NCBI RefSeq assembly: GCF_963678635.1
Contig: NC_087065.1
Coordinates: 26,679,254-26,743,253, forward strand
Length of the DNA: 64,000 bases
Reading direction: 5' to 3'
DNA from: Symsagittifera roscoffensis
Taxonomy: Eukaryota; Xenacoelomorpha; Acoela; Convolutidae
The notes under the pieces were generated by a model. The model did no database searches and was not told the DNA's origin. It saw only the letters and a list, made by a program, of their open reading frames with translations. Below, one piece after another: positions 38,115-46,871 of this stretch (positions are counted from its first letter, which is position 1; each line of letters starts with the position of its first letter). The position numbers and the translations under genes are program-made.

Positions 38115-38191
38115 CAATTGAAACCTTTCAATTCTAGTAGCACATATTTTGGTATGGTTCAAAATATGTGCTATTAGAATTGAAACAATTG
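38115..38191 (+). repeat. Near-perfect hairpin, 3' of MOB3
   Basis: Arms 38115-38151 and 38160-38191 pair almost completely around an 8-nt loop, with one 5-nt bulge and one position that is a G:U pair only if transcribed from the plus strand. The length is in the range of an animal pre-miRNA, but it may equally be a palindromic repeat. Confidence 0.5.
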
Positions 38192-38425
38192 AAGACCTAA
38201 ATAATTTGAAGATTACTGACTGCGTTCATGGGCACCTACAAAACAATGGCTGTCAATGAAGAGTTAATTAATCAAACTAAACCAAAAAGGCAGATTACTG
38301 ATATGAAAAAATTAAGCAGCCTGATACTCGTTAGATTAGATATAAAATTGAATAGAAAATCTAAACTATTTAATTGAAATATTTTTTAAAGAAACTATTC
38401 GAGATAGATGCAATAATCTTTTGAC

Positions 38426-38435
38426 TTTATTTATT
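38426..38435 (-). terminator. Two overlapping AATAAA signals at the MOB3 stop codon
   Basis: The minus strand reads AATAAATAAAG: AATAAA at 38435-38430 and again at 38431-38426, the TAA stop lying within them. This suggests a very short 3' UTR. Confidence 0.5.
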
Positions 38436-39107
38436 ATCTTTCAACATCGCAATTCTCCTTGGACAAAGTTGATCGGTGACTTTTGCAAGAGGCTCAAACT
38501 CTTTGTAATCTACCAGCTGAAACTCTGTTACAAAGTAAACAAAATGTTTGTAGCATTGATTGACATGTGCTTCAGATCCTAGAGACACGATGGGTTCGAA
38601 ATGATGAATATATACATGTATAAATACCCTATTCAACCTCGTCAGAATTTTTTTGCACAACGCGGGAAAATGCTTTGGAAATGGCACATTCGTTGTTGTC
38701 GGGAATTCCTTCACATTGTTGATTTTCGATTCGATCCAGTCCATGAGGTTATTCATATATTCAGGAGCTGGCAGGGCCACTGGCTTCTTATTTGTCTCAT
38801 CGGCCCAAAAGTATTCAAACTTCGCTCCACCACTCATCTTTGGACAACTTGTCACTGTGCAATATTCGCTGATGACTCCGTAAATGAGGTTCACTCGATT
38901 GAAGAAGTCTACCACGTGAACTGCCATCCAATCATTCTTATCTTCTCCTGGTGGAAGCTTAACTAATTCAGAAAAGTCTAATCCAGCCTTCAAAGACGCT
39001 TTGGCATATTTATGCAAACTTGAATGACCTGATCCATCTTCAAATTTCTTTTTTGGTCTAAAAGTTTGATCTTTCCGTCCTCGCAACAAATCCTTGATAG
39101 CAGACAT
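38427..39107 (-). CDS. MOB3: MOB kinase activator 3-type protein
   Basis: MOB proteins are non-catalytic adaptors that bind NDR/LATS or Ste20-like kinases. The 226-aa single-exon product matches the MOB3 rather than the MOB1 subfamily: FRPKKKFE near the N-terminus, [35 protein letters not shown] and a [13 protein letters not shown]-terminal segment. The zinc ligands Cys83, Cys88, His164 and His169 are all present. Length is close to the usual 216-217 aa, with a slightly longer basic C-terminus. The ATG at 39107 is supported by the family N-terminus and a 21-nt leader after an acceptor-like TTTCAG. A giant LTR retrotransposon begins 159 bp upstream in the same orientation, so the ancestral promoter is probably displaced. 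Confidence 0.95.
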   Translation of the reverse strand: MSAIKDLLRGRKDQTFRPKKKFEDGSGHSSLHKYAKASLKAGLDFSELVKLPPGEDKNDWMAVHVVDFFNRVNLIYGVISEYCTVTSCPKMSGGAKFEYFWADETNKKPVALPAPEYMNNLMDWIESKINNVKEFPTTTNVPFPKHFPALCKKILTRLNRVFIHVYIHHFEPIVSLGSEAHVNQCYKHFVYFVTEFQLVDYKEFEPLAKVTDQLCPRRIAMLKDNK

Positions 39108-39126
39108 TATTTCTAAAAAAAGTGAT

Positions 39127-39138
39127 CTCTGAAATCAA
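39127..39138 (-). promoter_or_regulatory. Candidate splice or trans-splice acceptor upstream of MOB3
   Basis: The minus strand reads ATTGATTTCAG ending at 39129, leaving a 21-nt leader to the ATG. The retrotransposon LTR edge is at 39266, so only about 136 bp of host DNA lies upstream of the acceptor. Confidence 0.45.
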
Positions 39139-39818
39139 TTCTTTGAGAAAGTCTTTTCAAAATAATCAAACACATCAGCCAGTAACAAGACGACATACAG
39201 TCGGTAGGAAGAAACAAAAAATTAAAACGAAGACAGCCTCCGGACACGACACGTTCGTGTGATAATGTAACATTCGCCCGGAAGATACATATCGACGGAT
39301 AACAAAACTAAGTCTTAAGACGACTGGCTAGCGTCTAAACAGAGCTTTGCATGTTTTTCACCGTCTCTACCAAGCCAGTACTTTTCGGTGGTCTTTTCTA
39401 ACATCGGGTCGACAAAAACGTTACTGTTCTCCGGCTTCGACCAGAACGCTCAAATTAACTGAATTACATGCAAAAATAGTGAGCTCGTGGCTGGGTCTCA
39501 GTATCCCCAGACCACGAGGTCACTCCTAAAAACAGGGCTACTACTTATTATATTACTATTGTTTTTGTTCAGTAGATAAAAATCATCATCTCCATCGAAG
39601 ATGGATCAACCCTTTCCCCCAACTCCTAGCACCTCATCCTTGTCAAAACTAATCCAAATATCAATTAAATTCAAGTCAGGACATGACAGGATGCTAAAAG
39701 TTCATATAATAGGCTAAAAGTTTCAGTCCCGAAACCCTTCCGGATTTGTGAATCCACTGAATCAAGCTCCTTAAGTTCGATTTCACAATAACACGGAAGG
39801 CTGTCTCTTACCCTTCAC

Positions 39819-39867
39819 CGTTGCTCGCAACGGCCTTGCAACTATTGTAGCAGCACAATAGTTGCAA
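39819..39867. repeat. Two adjacent perfect stem-loops in the LTR
   Basis: CGTTG-ctcg-CAACG, flanked by one more C:G pair, is followed by TTGCAACTATTGT-agcagc-ACAATAGTTGCAA. Both are unchanged in the other LTR (63903-63951). They could be structured RNA elements of the R/U5 region. Confidence 0.6.
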
Positions 39868-40106
39868 CTCGGAACGTCCTCTGCTATTCGTTGTCGTTCT
39901 CTTCAATTTCGATTTCTTCAATTTCGATAAAGTTGTTCTCGTCAGCGCAACTAATGTTGTTGTGTTTCTTCTCTCGTTTTTTGTTAAAATGGCCGTTTCA
40001 GCATTTCTCAGAAATGTGACGTCATCATTCGAATTTTTGAAATTTTTAAATACTAGAATATTCTAGCCCTCACCGTTTGGCTAAACGTTCCAATAACGCC
40101 CTTAGT

Positions 40107-40725
40107 CAGGGATGTCGAATACTCGGATTTTTTGATATTCGTTATTCGCCGCGGCCCAACTATTCGATATTCGACTTCGGCCGAATAGTGCCCTTACTAT
40201 TCGGATTCGGCTTCGGCCAAATGTTACTACTCGAACAACTATTCGGATATTTGGTTATTTTCCCAAAAAACTTAGCATAAAAGTTTGATACAACAAATTC
40301 TATAAAAAGTATTGAACATAGCATTTTTCAAGTAGAATTGGCTGGGACTTGCGTAATAATGTAAAAATCGCGGGAGTGAGTAAATGTTAAAAATCAGTCA
40401 CAACCCAGTTTTTCGAGCTAAATCGAGTGACACTATTTAAAAAAGAGACCGTAATTTTAAAACAAGTTTGCTAATGAAATAGAAGTTTGCTTCTACATTA
40501 GCCATCTTAAAAAAAAACAGAAAAATATTGTGAAACAAAACAGTAAACCAATATTCGGAATATTCGGGTTTTTTAGCAGTGGACCCTGGATTATTCGGTA
40601 TTCGGCAAAAAAAAAATATTCGGATTCGATATTCGGATTTCAAAATTTTAATATTCGGATTCGGCTTCGAAGTGCCGAATACTCGGTATTCGGGTCGAAT
40701 ACTCGGATTCGAATCGATATCCCTG
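40107..40725. mobile_element. Non-autonomous hAT-type MITE nested in the retrotransposon
   Basis: Ends are CAGGGATGTCGAATACTCGG on the left and the mirror of CAGGGATATCGATTCGAATCC on the right. Flanks are a perfect 8-bp duplication, cccttagt (40099-40106 and 40726-40733). CAGGG termini with 8-bp duplications define hAT elements. The interior is built from ATTCGG/CCGAAT repeats and encodes no transposase. Confidence 0.9.
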
Positions 40726-41230
40726 CCCTTAGTTCTTAAAAACCACCAATCCGGAAGGCTTACTGCTAAAATTCCGAATTCTGCAGAGATTGCATTTTGG
40801 CCATTCTGGTCGAATGTCACATACTCCCCGGACAGTCCGGTCAATGTCCTCATTGAATCGCGCAATGTTCGTAAAATGGTTACAGTGTCATCGAACAGAA
40901 TTTACAAAATGCACGAAATTACTTTTATCCACGTCACATCGACTCACTGCAGAATATAAATGGCATCATACTACATCACTATAGCCTCCAAATTCTTTCA
41001 TTAATCTGCACATTAAGGATATGACTTAAGATAAAACATATTTTCTGACTTCCATTGTCAATGTCCCGATTAAAACTTTTTCTCTTAGATTTAAAAGGTG
41101 TTGGCTTGCAGGACAGTCCTGCCAGCCAACAAGCTAAAATTATCCTACTATGCTTCTTCCCTTCGGAAATCTTGCTTGTTCCTGAATATTAAAACTAAGA
41201 AACTCTGTGGTTAGAAATAACAATGAAACA

Positions 41231-41242
41231 ATCTCCCTCTTC
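41231..41242 (-). promoter_or_regulatory. Candidate polypurine tract
   Basis: On the element strand GAAGAGGGAGAT is followed by TGTTTC, as expected for a plus-strand primer next to the 3' LTR. The position depends on the inferred LTR boundary. Confidence 0.35.
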
Positions 41243-41424
41243 GAGAAGTTACTCAAGTTTTTCATGTCACCACAAAGTGATCAGTCTTCCTAAGTGATTA
41301 AAAACAATCATGCAGGCTGGAATGTTTAAATATACTCTTCCCTTAAGCCTTTCTAAATAAATAATAAGTGTCTCTAAAGCCACTTCAACTAAAACCAAAA
41401 TGCAAATTTATAAATGCAACAATT

Positions 41425-41742
41425 TCAAAACTCAACAAAATGTTTCAGTTTTCTATTACAACTTGGTTGCTTGGTTTCTCGCTTGAGTTTTTCACACACA
41501 TAAAACAATTCTGAGTTTTGACTTTTCTTCATCATTCCTTTGTTCTCTGTTTTTTTTCGTCGTTTAGAAGTTCTAAAACTTCTAATTTCTTCTAATTCTC
41601 TTTCTTGTTGCCTCTTGTTTTCTCGACCATTCATCAATGTTCCATTTCTTCCTCCTGTGATACTGACTCCGCACTTTCGGTTTCCGTGTCTTGTAGCACA
41701 TCGTTGGCTATCCTGACGCTGTTGGAAGCCGTCCTCTAACAC
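41425..41742 (-). CDS. Small basic ORF after accessory ORF3 (doubtful)
   Basis: An open frame of about 105 codons, rich in Arg, Lys and Gln, that overlaps the stop of the preceding ORF in a different frame. It opens with GTG and has no early ATG. It may be a frame-shifted tail of the preceding protein, or chance. No domain is seen. Confidence 0.3.
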   Translation of the reverse strand: MLEDGFQQRQDSQRCATRHGNRKCGVSITGGRNGTLMNGRENKRQQERELEEIRSFRTSKRRKKTENKGMMKKSQNSELFYVCEKLKRETKQPSCNRKLKHFVEF

Positions 41743-44700
41743 TTCTGCTCTTCTACCCTCTGTTTACAGCAAGGTAGGGGATCCACGTTGGATTCTCTGT
41801 TTCTACAGAAGCTGTTGTGGAGACACAACGTCACGTTTCTCTCCAGATCTTCTTTCAGCATCTCTGCCTTCTCATTTCCACTACGCTCACTCGTCCTGGA
41901 AATTCTCTTCACAGCGGTGGTCACTGCATTCCGATGGGTCACGAAAGCTCGCTTGAAAGCTCCTGCCCCAATGTCCAGCTGATATTCACTGTATACTCTG
42001 CCATGCTTCGACATATGCTTTTTCGCATACTCGTACAACCATGCAGTCATGCTAGCTCTGAACCATGGCATCAATCGTTTTCTCGCCCATATCTTCTTCA
42101 CTTCCATCGGAATGTTTAGAACTTTGCACATTGTCTCAAAAAGATCTAAATCTTTTAGACAATCTAATTTCCGCAATTGTTCTCTCGTCGGTGCCTCCTG
42201 TCTATTATTTTCTCTCACATGAGCTTCCAGCCATCGTATTGCCATCATAATTCCCACTATCACGATTGTTGTGGGCTGTGATGAATCTGGTAAACCCATG
42301 GAGAGCAGCTCTCCAGAGTCCCAGATCAACATCAGATTACTACGCTTGGGATACCACCAGGTCTGCAGCAAGCAGTGGCAAGGAAACTCGTCATGCGTCA
42401 ACATGATGCTCCTCCAATTACGTTTTCCCGAAGCTTCCAACAATGGTTCCACTTCCATCATCACTCGGTGGATTTCATCATTCTCATCTACTGCATTGTA
42501 ATCTGAGACAGTTGATCCTCTCTGTTTCTGTTTTTCGAAGTCACTGAAGTTCCCGCTCACATATCCCATGAACTTCCTTCCTAGTATTGACTCCAACTCT
42601 TCTTTGGTTCTCTCTGGAATTGCTGAGAACATCTTACATAGTAACTCGTAAGACTTTTCAGACATTCTCGCCAATCTCACACACTTCGGCACTGAGAAGG
42701 CTTGATCCACGATCGTTCTTGTAGTTTTCACGTCCACAGCCACGAAATGCACAGGATATCTGCTCTTGCACATTGGAGCCAACGTTGAACCCACCAAATA
42801 TCGTGCTCCTGATGGTCTACAGTAAGTTTCGCTGTGTCTGATGTTCATCTCCGTTTCGATTGCTTCCCTCCATTTTCCTAGATATTTCTGCTCAGTCTGC
42901 AGAACTCCTGGGAATACTTCTACGCCGATGGCTGTGACCATCTCATGTTTCTGTTCTAGATTCAATAGTGACTCTAAAGAACCAAACATGCTGTAGAATC
43001 CTAGTGCAGTCACTAGATTCACATCGGTTCCTCCATGGCAATCTGCTATCAGTTCCGTCTCCGTTCTTGCTTTCATCACCACATTTCCAAACAATACTGT
43101 CAATTGCTTGTGTTGTTTATCCAGGGTTTTCACACAGTCTAGACCTCCACAAACATGACCCTCTAGTCCACAGACTTCCGCCAGACAGCTACCAGGTTTG
43201 ACCCAGTCTTCTGGTCCCCAGCCAGGCAACTCCACTTTATCTTCTCCGTTGTTCTTAGAGGCTGTTATCACCACATTATATATGATGTTGAGGTCACGCA
43301 GGTTACAGTCTGCATTCAGTTCCCTCTGTACGTCTTGTGTCGCCCGTAATATTGAGTCAGCGTTGGGACTAGGACACCATGATGGCTTCATCGATTCCCA
43401 CACTGCCATCAAGCTCGTTCTCAGTAATTCATCTGAGAATCCCAACCCAAACTCCACTCTCTTGTCGGATTTTGGTACTGAAGGTGCAGTCACCTCTTCT
43501 TCCAAGACCAATCCCAATTTGGCCTGTGGATTGTTAACGCTCTTAATCGTTACAATTCTGGACGTCAAGAATCTTAGTAACACCGCCTGCTCATAATCAA
43601 AGAAGCAATCGCGTATGTCTTCACTCAGGAAAGGATTGTACGCTATCCCTATAATCCCGGATACGTAGCTATATGACTTCTTCTTGATCGGTCCACAGTA
43701 TTCACTGGATTTCGGCAATGCTCCCATAGATTCTTTAGTGAGTCTCAACTCCTTGTTTGAGAATCTCCTGATCTCGTCTATCTTTTTCATGGGTTCCAAT
43801 TCTTCAGGTTCTTTCATGTTCACCCTCATCGGTTTACTTTGCTGCATCTCCAGCATTGCTAGTAAAAACAAGGCTTTCGTTCGCTCATCGCCTTCCCTCA
43901 ACATTTTAACACAAGTGTTTAATGCAGGTACTGAAATCTGCTCTATCAGGAATCGAATGAAACAGAGAGCGTCTCTCCGCTTCGCACACGCTACTGCTGC
44001 TCCCTCCTGGACTATCAGATCCCTCAGATTCGTCATAAGGAAAACCTTTTCTTCTTTTGATCTCTTTCTTTCTTCTGAATCATATTCTTCGCGAGTCAGT
44101 CCCATCATACACCAGGCGAACCTGAGTTGTAACTCTGTCCTTACGTAAGGTACTGCTACGAGAGCATGTATTCTTGGCGTAGTCCTCATTTCTTCCTCGA
44201 AATACGTCAACACTACTGCTTTCCATGGAAGGCTCACTAACTGCTCGATCGTTTCCGCCTCTACGTCAGACGACGCCAAAGTTCCATACGCCTTCTGCTT
44301 GAGGGTGGTGCCTTGCAACATCATTTCCAGATAACCCTCCATGGCTTTTTCGTCTTCCAGGGCCATTACATACCATCTAGCCGAGTTTCGGTATTCCAAC
44401 ATCTCCATGTATCCACCGGTGGGTTCATCTATCGACACTGTCTCCGACACGGTTAGTCGGTTGTATTCCACTGGTGTTAGTTGTCCTGCAACACTTCCCT
44501 TTCCATGATTCATGGGAGATGGCTTGAAGTCCCTCATTTTGCTCTCTCCACATTGGCTGAGTATTTCCATTTCTAACGTTGCTCCAGTCAGAGTGGGGTC
44601 ACTCCTTTTGGATTTATAACCGGTTGACTTTATCCCCGCCATGAGAATGGGTGGCACCATCGCTATATCGGTTAATATTCTATCTGTGCCAGACAATTGA

Positions 44701-44912
44701 TAATATCCTTGCCCCAAATCCATGACTTCTTCGAATCGCTTCCTTTTCGCTGAGTTACCAGCTTTCATCGATATTTCTGAATCCACTTTCGTCTTTCCAA
44801 TTCTCCTCGGCATCACTCTGCTGCCTAACTTCATTTTCATCGCATTGATTTTATCAATCACCATTTTCGATCGCATCGTTCCTCTCCTGGTCCTTGACAG
44901 GTACACCACCTC
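41736..44912 (-). CDS. Retrotransposon accessory ORF3, about 1050 aa, family unknown
   Basis: A long open frame following the accessory ORF2 stop in the same frame (TGA at 44915-44913, then GAG GTG GTG). The first ATG lies about 12 codons in. The N-terminus is basic (SAKRKRFEEVMDLG). The body is a globular mixed-charge protein with scattered Cys and Trp (for example HVCGGLDCVKTLD, DEFPCHCLLQTWWYP). I see no polymerase, helicase, protease or integrase motif. The lack of a signal peptide or clear membrane anchors argues against an envelope. It may be an independent gene, or the second half of a protein of about 1700 aa reached by TGA read-through or now split by mutation. No function is assigned. 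Confidence 0.75.
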   Translation of the reverse strand, partial: EVVYLSRTRRGTMRSKMVIDKINAMKMKLGSRVMPRRIGKTKVDSEISMKAGNSAKRKRFEEVMDLGQGYYQLSGTDRILTDIAMVPPILMAGIKSTGYKSKRSDPTLTGATLEMEILSQCGESKMRDFKPSPMNHGKGSVAGQLTPVEYNRLTVSETVSIDEPTGGYMEMLEYRNSARWYVMALEDEKAMEGYLEMMLQGTTLKQKAYGTLASSDVEAETIEQLVSLPWKAVVLTYFEEEMRTTPRIHALVAVPYVRTELQLRFAWCMMGLTREEYDSEERKRSKEEKVFLMTNLRDLIVQEGAAVACAKRRDALCFIRFLIEQISVPALNTCVKMLREGDERTKALFLLAMLEMQQSKPMRVNMKEPEELEPMKKIDEIRRFSNKELRLTKESMGALPKSSEYCGPIKKKSYSYVSGIIGIAYNPFLSEDIRDCFFDYEQAVLLRFLTSRIVTIKSVNNPQAKLGLVLEEEVTAPSVPKSDKRVEFGLGFSDELLRTSLMAVWESMKPSWCPSPNADSILRATQDVQRELNADCNLRDLNIIYNVVITASKNNGEDKVELPGWGPEDWVKPGSCLAEVCGLEGHVCGGLDCVKTLDKQHKQLTVLFGNVVMKARTETELIADCHGGTDVNLVTALGFYSMFGSLESLLNLEQKHEMVTAIGVEVFPGVLQTEQKYLGKWREAIETEMNIRHSETYCRPSGARYLVGSTLAPMCKSRYPVHFVAVDVKTTRTIVDQAFSVPKCVRLARMSEKSYELLCKMFSAIPERTKEELESILGRKFMGYVSGNFSDFEKQKQRGSTVSDYNAVDENDEIHRVMMEVEPLLEASGKRNWRSIMLTHDEFPCHCLLQTWWYPKRSNLMLIWDSGELLSMGLPDSSQPTTIVIVGIMMAIRWLEAHVRENNRQEAPTREQLRKLDCLKDLDLFETMCKVLNIPMEVKKIWARKRLMPWFRASMTAWLYEYAKKHMSKHGRVYSEYQLDIGAGAFKRAFVTHRNAVTTAVKRISRTSERSGNEKAEMLKEDLERNVTLCLHNSFCRNRESNVDPLPCCKQRVEEQKC

Positions 44913-46871
44913 TCAATCGTCCTGCGGTGTCATCTTGATGGGAGAATTCGCTTCACTCTCATCAGTAGCTGAGTCGATCAATAACTCACTCAGTCTTCCT
45001 TCACACTCATCAAGCTTGTCAAGTACTTCTCTCATCAAGGGTTGATTGAGACCTGTTTTGAGAATGGACTGGGTCCCATAGCTCTGAATCACAGTCCAGA
45101 CTTCTTCCATGAACGCCACTCTGTCCAGCTTACATCCCGTCCTACTCTCGTGGTCTCGGTGATGTACTTCCCATTCTTCTTCGGGCAGCAAATTCCGTTT
45201 CATTTCCTCAAAGGCTGACGGAGGCTCCAGTGTCGAGATGCCTTCATCTGCTGGCTCAGTCGTTTCCAACGTGTCTGCATTATTCTCAAGATCACTGAAG
45301 ATATTGAAATCCAGGCTGGATGTTCCTCCTGTCGATGCCCTGTCGTCTTCCCCACCAGCTTGATCTTGTTGCATGGGTTCTTCCGTCTGACGACTTCCAC
45401 CCTGTCCGTCATCTCCTTCTGACTTATCCTTGTTCGAGCTCGATGGTCCTTGTTCGTCATTGTCAGCTTCTTCCTGGAATCTCGGTATGAGCAATATACC
45501 GGCTGATTTATCTTCCTCTTCTCCATGGACCACTTTGATTTCTTGGCAACCAAAGGGTGCTAGGAAGGTTCTCGTCTGCAATATTCCTCCCACTTTCATC
45601 TCCTTTTTCACACTGGTCAGGATTAATGAGGCTTCAGGCAATTCTGTCCTGCCTCTCATTCTCATCGGAGTTAAGCCTAGTTCCTTCCATTCCTCATCAA
45701 ATCTTCCAGGCTTGGGAGTAGCGGCGTTGCTTATTCGCCTTCTCGTCGCTTGATCCGTGTATGCAAATCGTGTGTACTGTAACACGGCGGCATTTCTCCC
45801 TACGAAGTATGGATCCATCGTTCCCGCGAAATTCCCTATTCTCCTTTCATTGGTTTCGAATGCTCTCAACCTAGGAGTTTGTACTACGGAGACTGCTCCG
45901 AGCAGCATCCTTCTTATCAGAGGGAATTCAGGGATTGCTTCCGGTAGCTTCTTGTAATCGCCCCAGTCCTTCGTCTCTTCTCTCACTTTGTGATAGGCTG
46001 CTGTGAGACGAGGCACTCTGCTCATCTCACCATTCGTTTTGTCATAGGGCCTCAGATTCCAAAGCTTTGGAAACACCTCGATGTGTCCTCTTTCTACTTC
46101 TCCCATGCGGTCACAGAAGTGATCGTCAAAATTGATGACTGTCATCTCCGGCTCCGATATTTTCGCAAACAACAGATCTTCACTCATGAGCTCCCGCAGT
46201 GTGTGCTGCTCACACCAGTTCAGTGTACTACCGTCCACTGCCGATATGAGGTTCAGGTGCAGCACCGACCTCCTATATGCTTCCACTTTAACGTCAGGGA
46301 ACGCAAAGGTGACTGCTGGTCCATAGATCACTGTCACGAACTCGGTGACTCCTCTGATCAGCGCCAAGGGATCGGTCCTCATAGCCAAGCTCAGATCTGT
46401 TAATAGCGGCATGCCTCCAACATGTCGTCTAACATCTTCCTCTCTATCAATTGTTTCGTCTTCTCCGGTTCCAAAGCGATTTTGCTGCAAGAGATATTGG
46501 ATCAGAGTGTGTCTCAGGTCTCTTATTTTGTTCCACGAGTCCGTGGACTTCTTCATATCCAGGCTCCTCACTCTCTCTTTCATCTGCTCTGGACAACGTA
46601 CTAGTTTCATTAGTCCTCCCAAGTTTCCGTGAGTTATTGCGATCAATGTCAGAAGTCCATCTAGTCGCAGGTTCTGTATTCCATCCGTAAGCAGTATCGC
46701 CGGTCCTTTCACGAAACTCTCCGCTCCGAATGTCACGAACAAGGCTATTAATTCCACTATCGATACTTTCACTACTGCTTGGAGGAATTCCTTTATCAAA
46801 TAGTGCGAGACTTTCGGGTAAACTTTTGCCAAGAAGGACGCGGTCCATCCGGCTCCCAACCCTTCTAGCAT
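44913..46871 (-). CDS. Retrotransposon accessory ORF2, 652 aa, family unknown
   Basis: The ATG at 46871 overlaps the stop of the upstream ORF in ATGCTAG. The N-terminal 110 residues are hydrophobic-rich (VSIVELIALFVTFGAESFV; DGLLTLIAITHG) and could include one membrane-associated helix. A central conserved-looking part contains AMRTDPLALIRG and YFVGRNAAVLQYTRFAY. The C-terminal third is acidic and Ser/Gln-rich, then ends with a short helical segment. It ends in TGA, after which the same frame stays open for more than 1050 codons (accessory ORF3). I recognise no family and assign no function. Confidence 0.75.
   Translation of the reverse strand: MLEGLGAGWTASFLAKVYPKVSHYLIKEFLQAVVKVSIVELIALFVTFGAESFVKGPAILLTDGIQNLRLDGLLTLIAITHGNLGGLMKLVRCPEQMKERVRSLDMKKSTDSWNKIRDLRHTLIQYLLQQNRFGTGEDETIDREEDVRRHVGGMPLLTDLSLAMRTDPLALIRGVTEFVTVIYGPAVTFAFPDVKVEAYRRSVLHLNLISAVDGSTLNWCEQHTLRELMSEDLLFAKISEPEMTVINFDDHFCDRMGEVERGHIEVFPKLWNLRPYDKTNGEMSRVPRLTAAYHKVREETKDWGDYKKLPEAIPEFPLIRRMLLGAVSVVQTPRLRAFETNERRIGNFAGTMDPYFVGRNAAVLQYTRFAYTDQATRRRISNAATPKPGRFDEEWKELGLTPMRMRGRTELPEASLILTSVKKEMKVGGILQTRTFLAPFGCQEIKVVHGEEEDKSAGILLIPRFQEEADNDEQGPSSSNKDKSEGDDGQGGSRQTEEPMQQDQAGGEDDRASTGGTSSLDFNIFSDLENNADTLETTEPADEGISTLEPPSAFEEMKRNLLPEEEWEVHHRDHESRTGCKLDRVAFMEEVWTVIQSYGTQSILKTGLNQPLMREVLDKLDECEGRLSELLIDSATDESEANSPIKMTPQDD

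Larger units (their letters stand above)
39266..41230 (-). repeat. 3' LTR (left copy), right boundary inferred
   Basis: 39266-39916 is matched by 63350-64000 and is certain. The remainder cannot be compared because the other copy leaves the window. I infer an end near 41230 because ...aaca there is followed by pyrimidine-rich atctccctcttc, which on the element strand reads as a purine tract followed by TG. The span includes a nested 619-bp MITE; without it and the duplicated site the LTR would be about 1.34 kb. Confidence 0.55.

Noticed and set aside
41736-46871. Possible envelope gene of an endogenous retrovirus-like element
   Set aside because: No signal peptide, cleavage site or clear C-terminal anchor; only one hydrophobic N-terminal stretch in ORF2.
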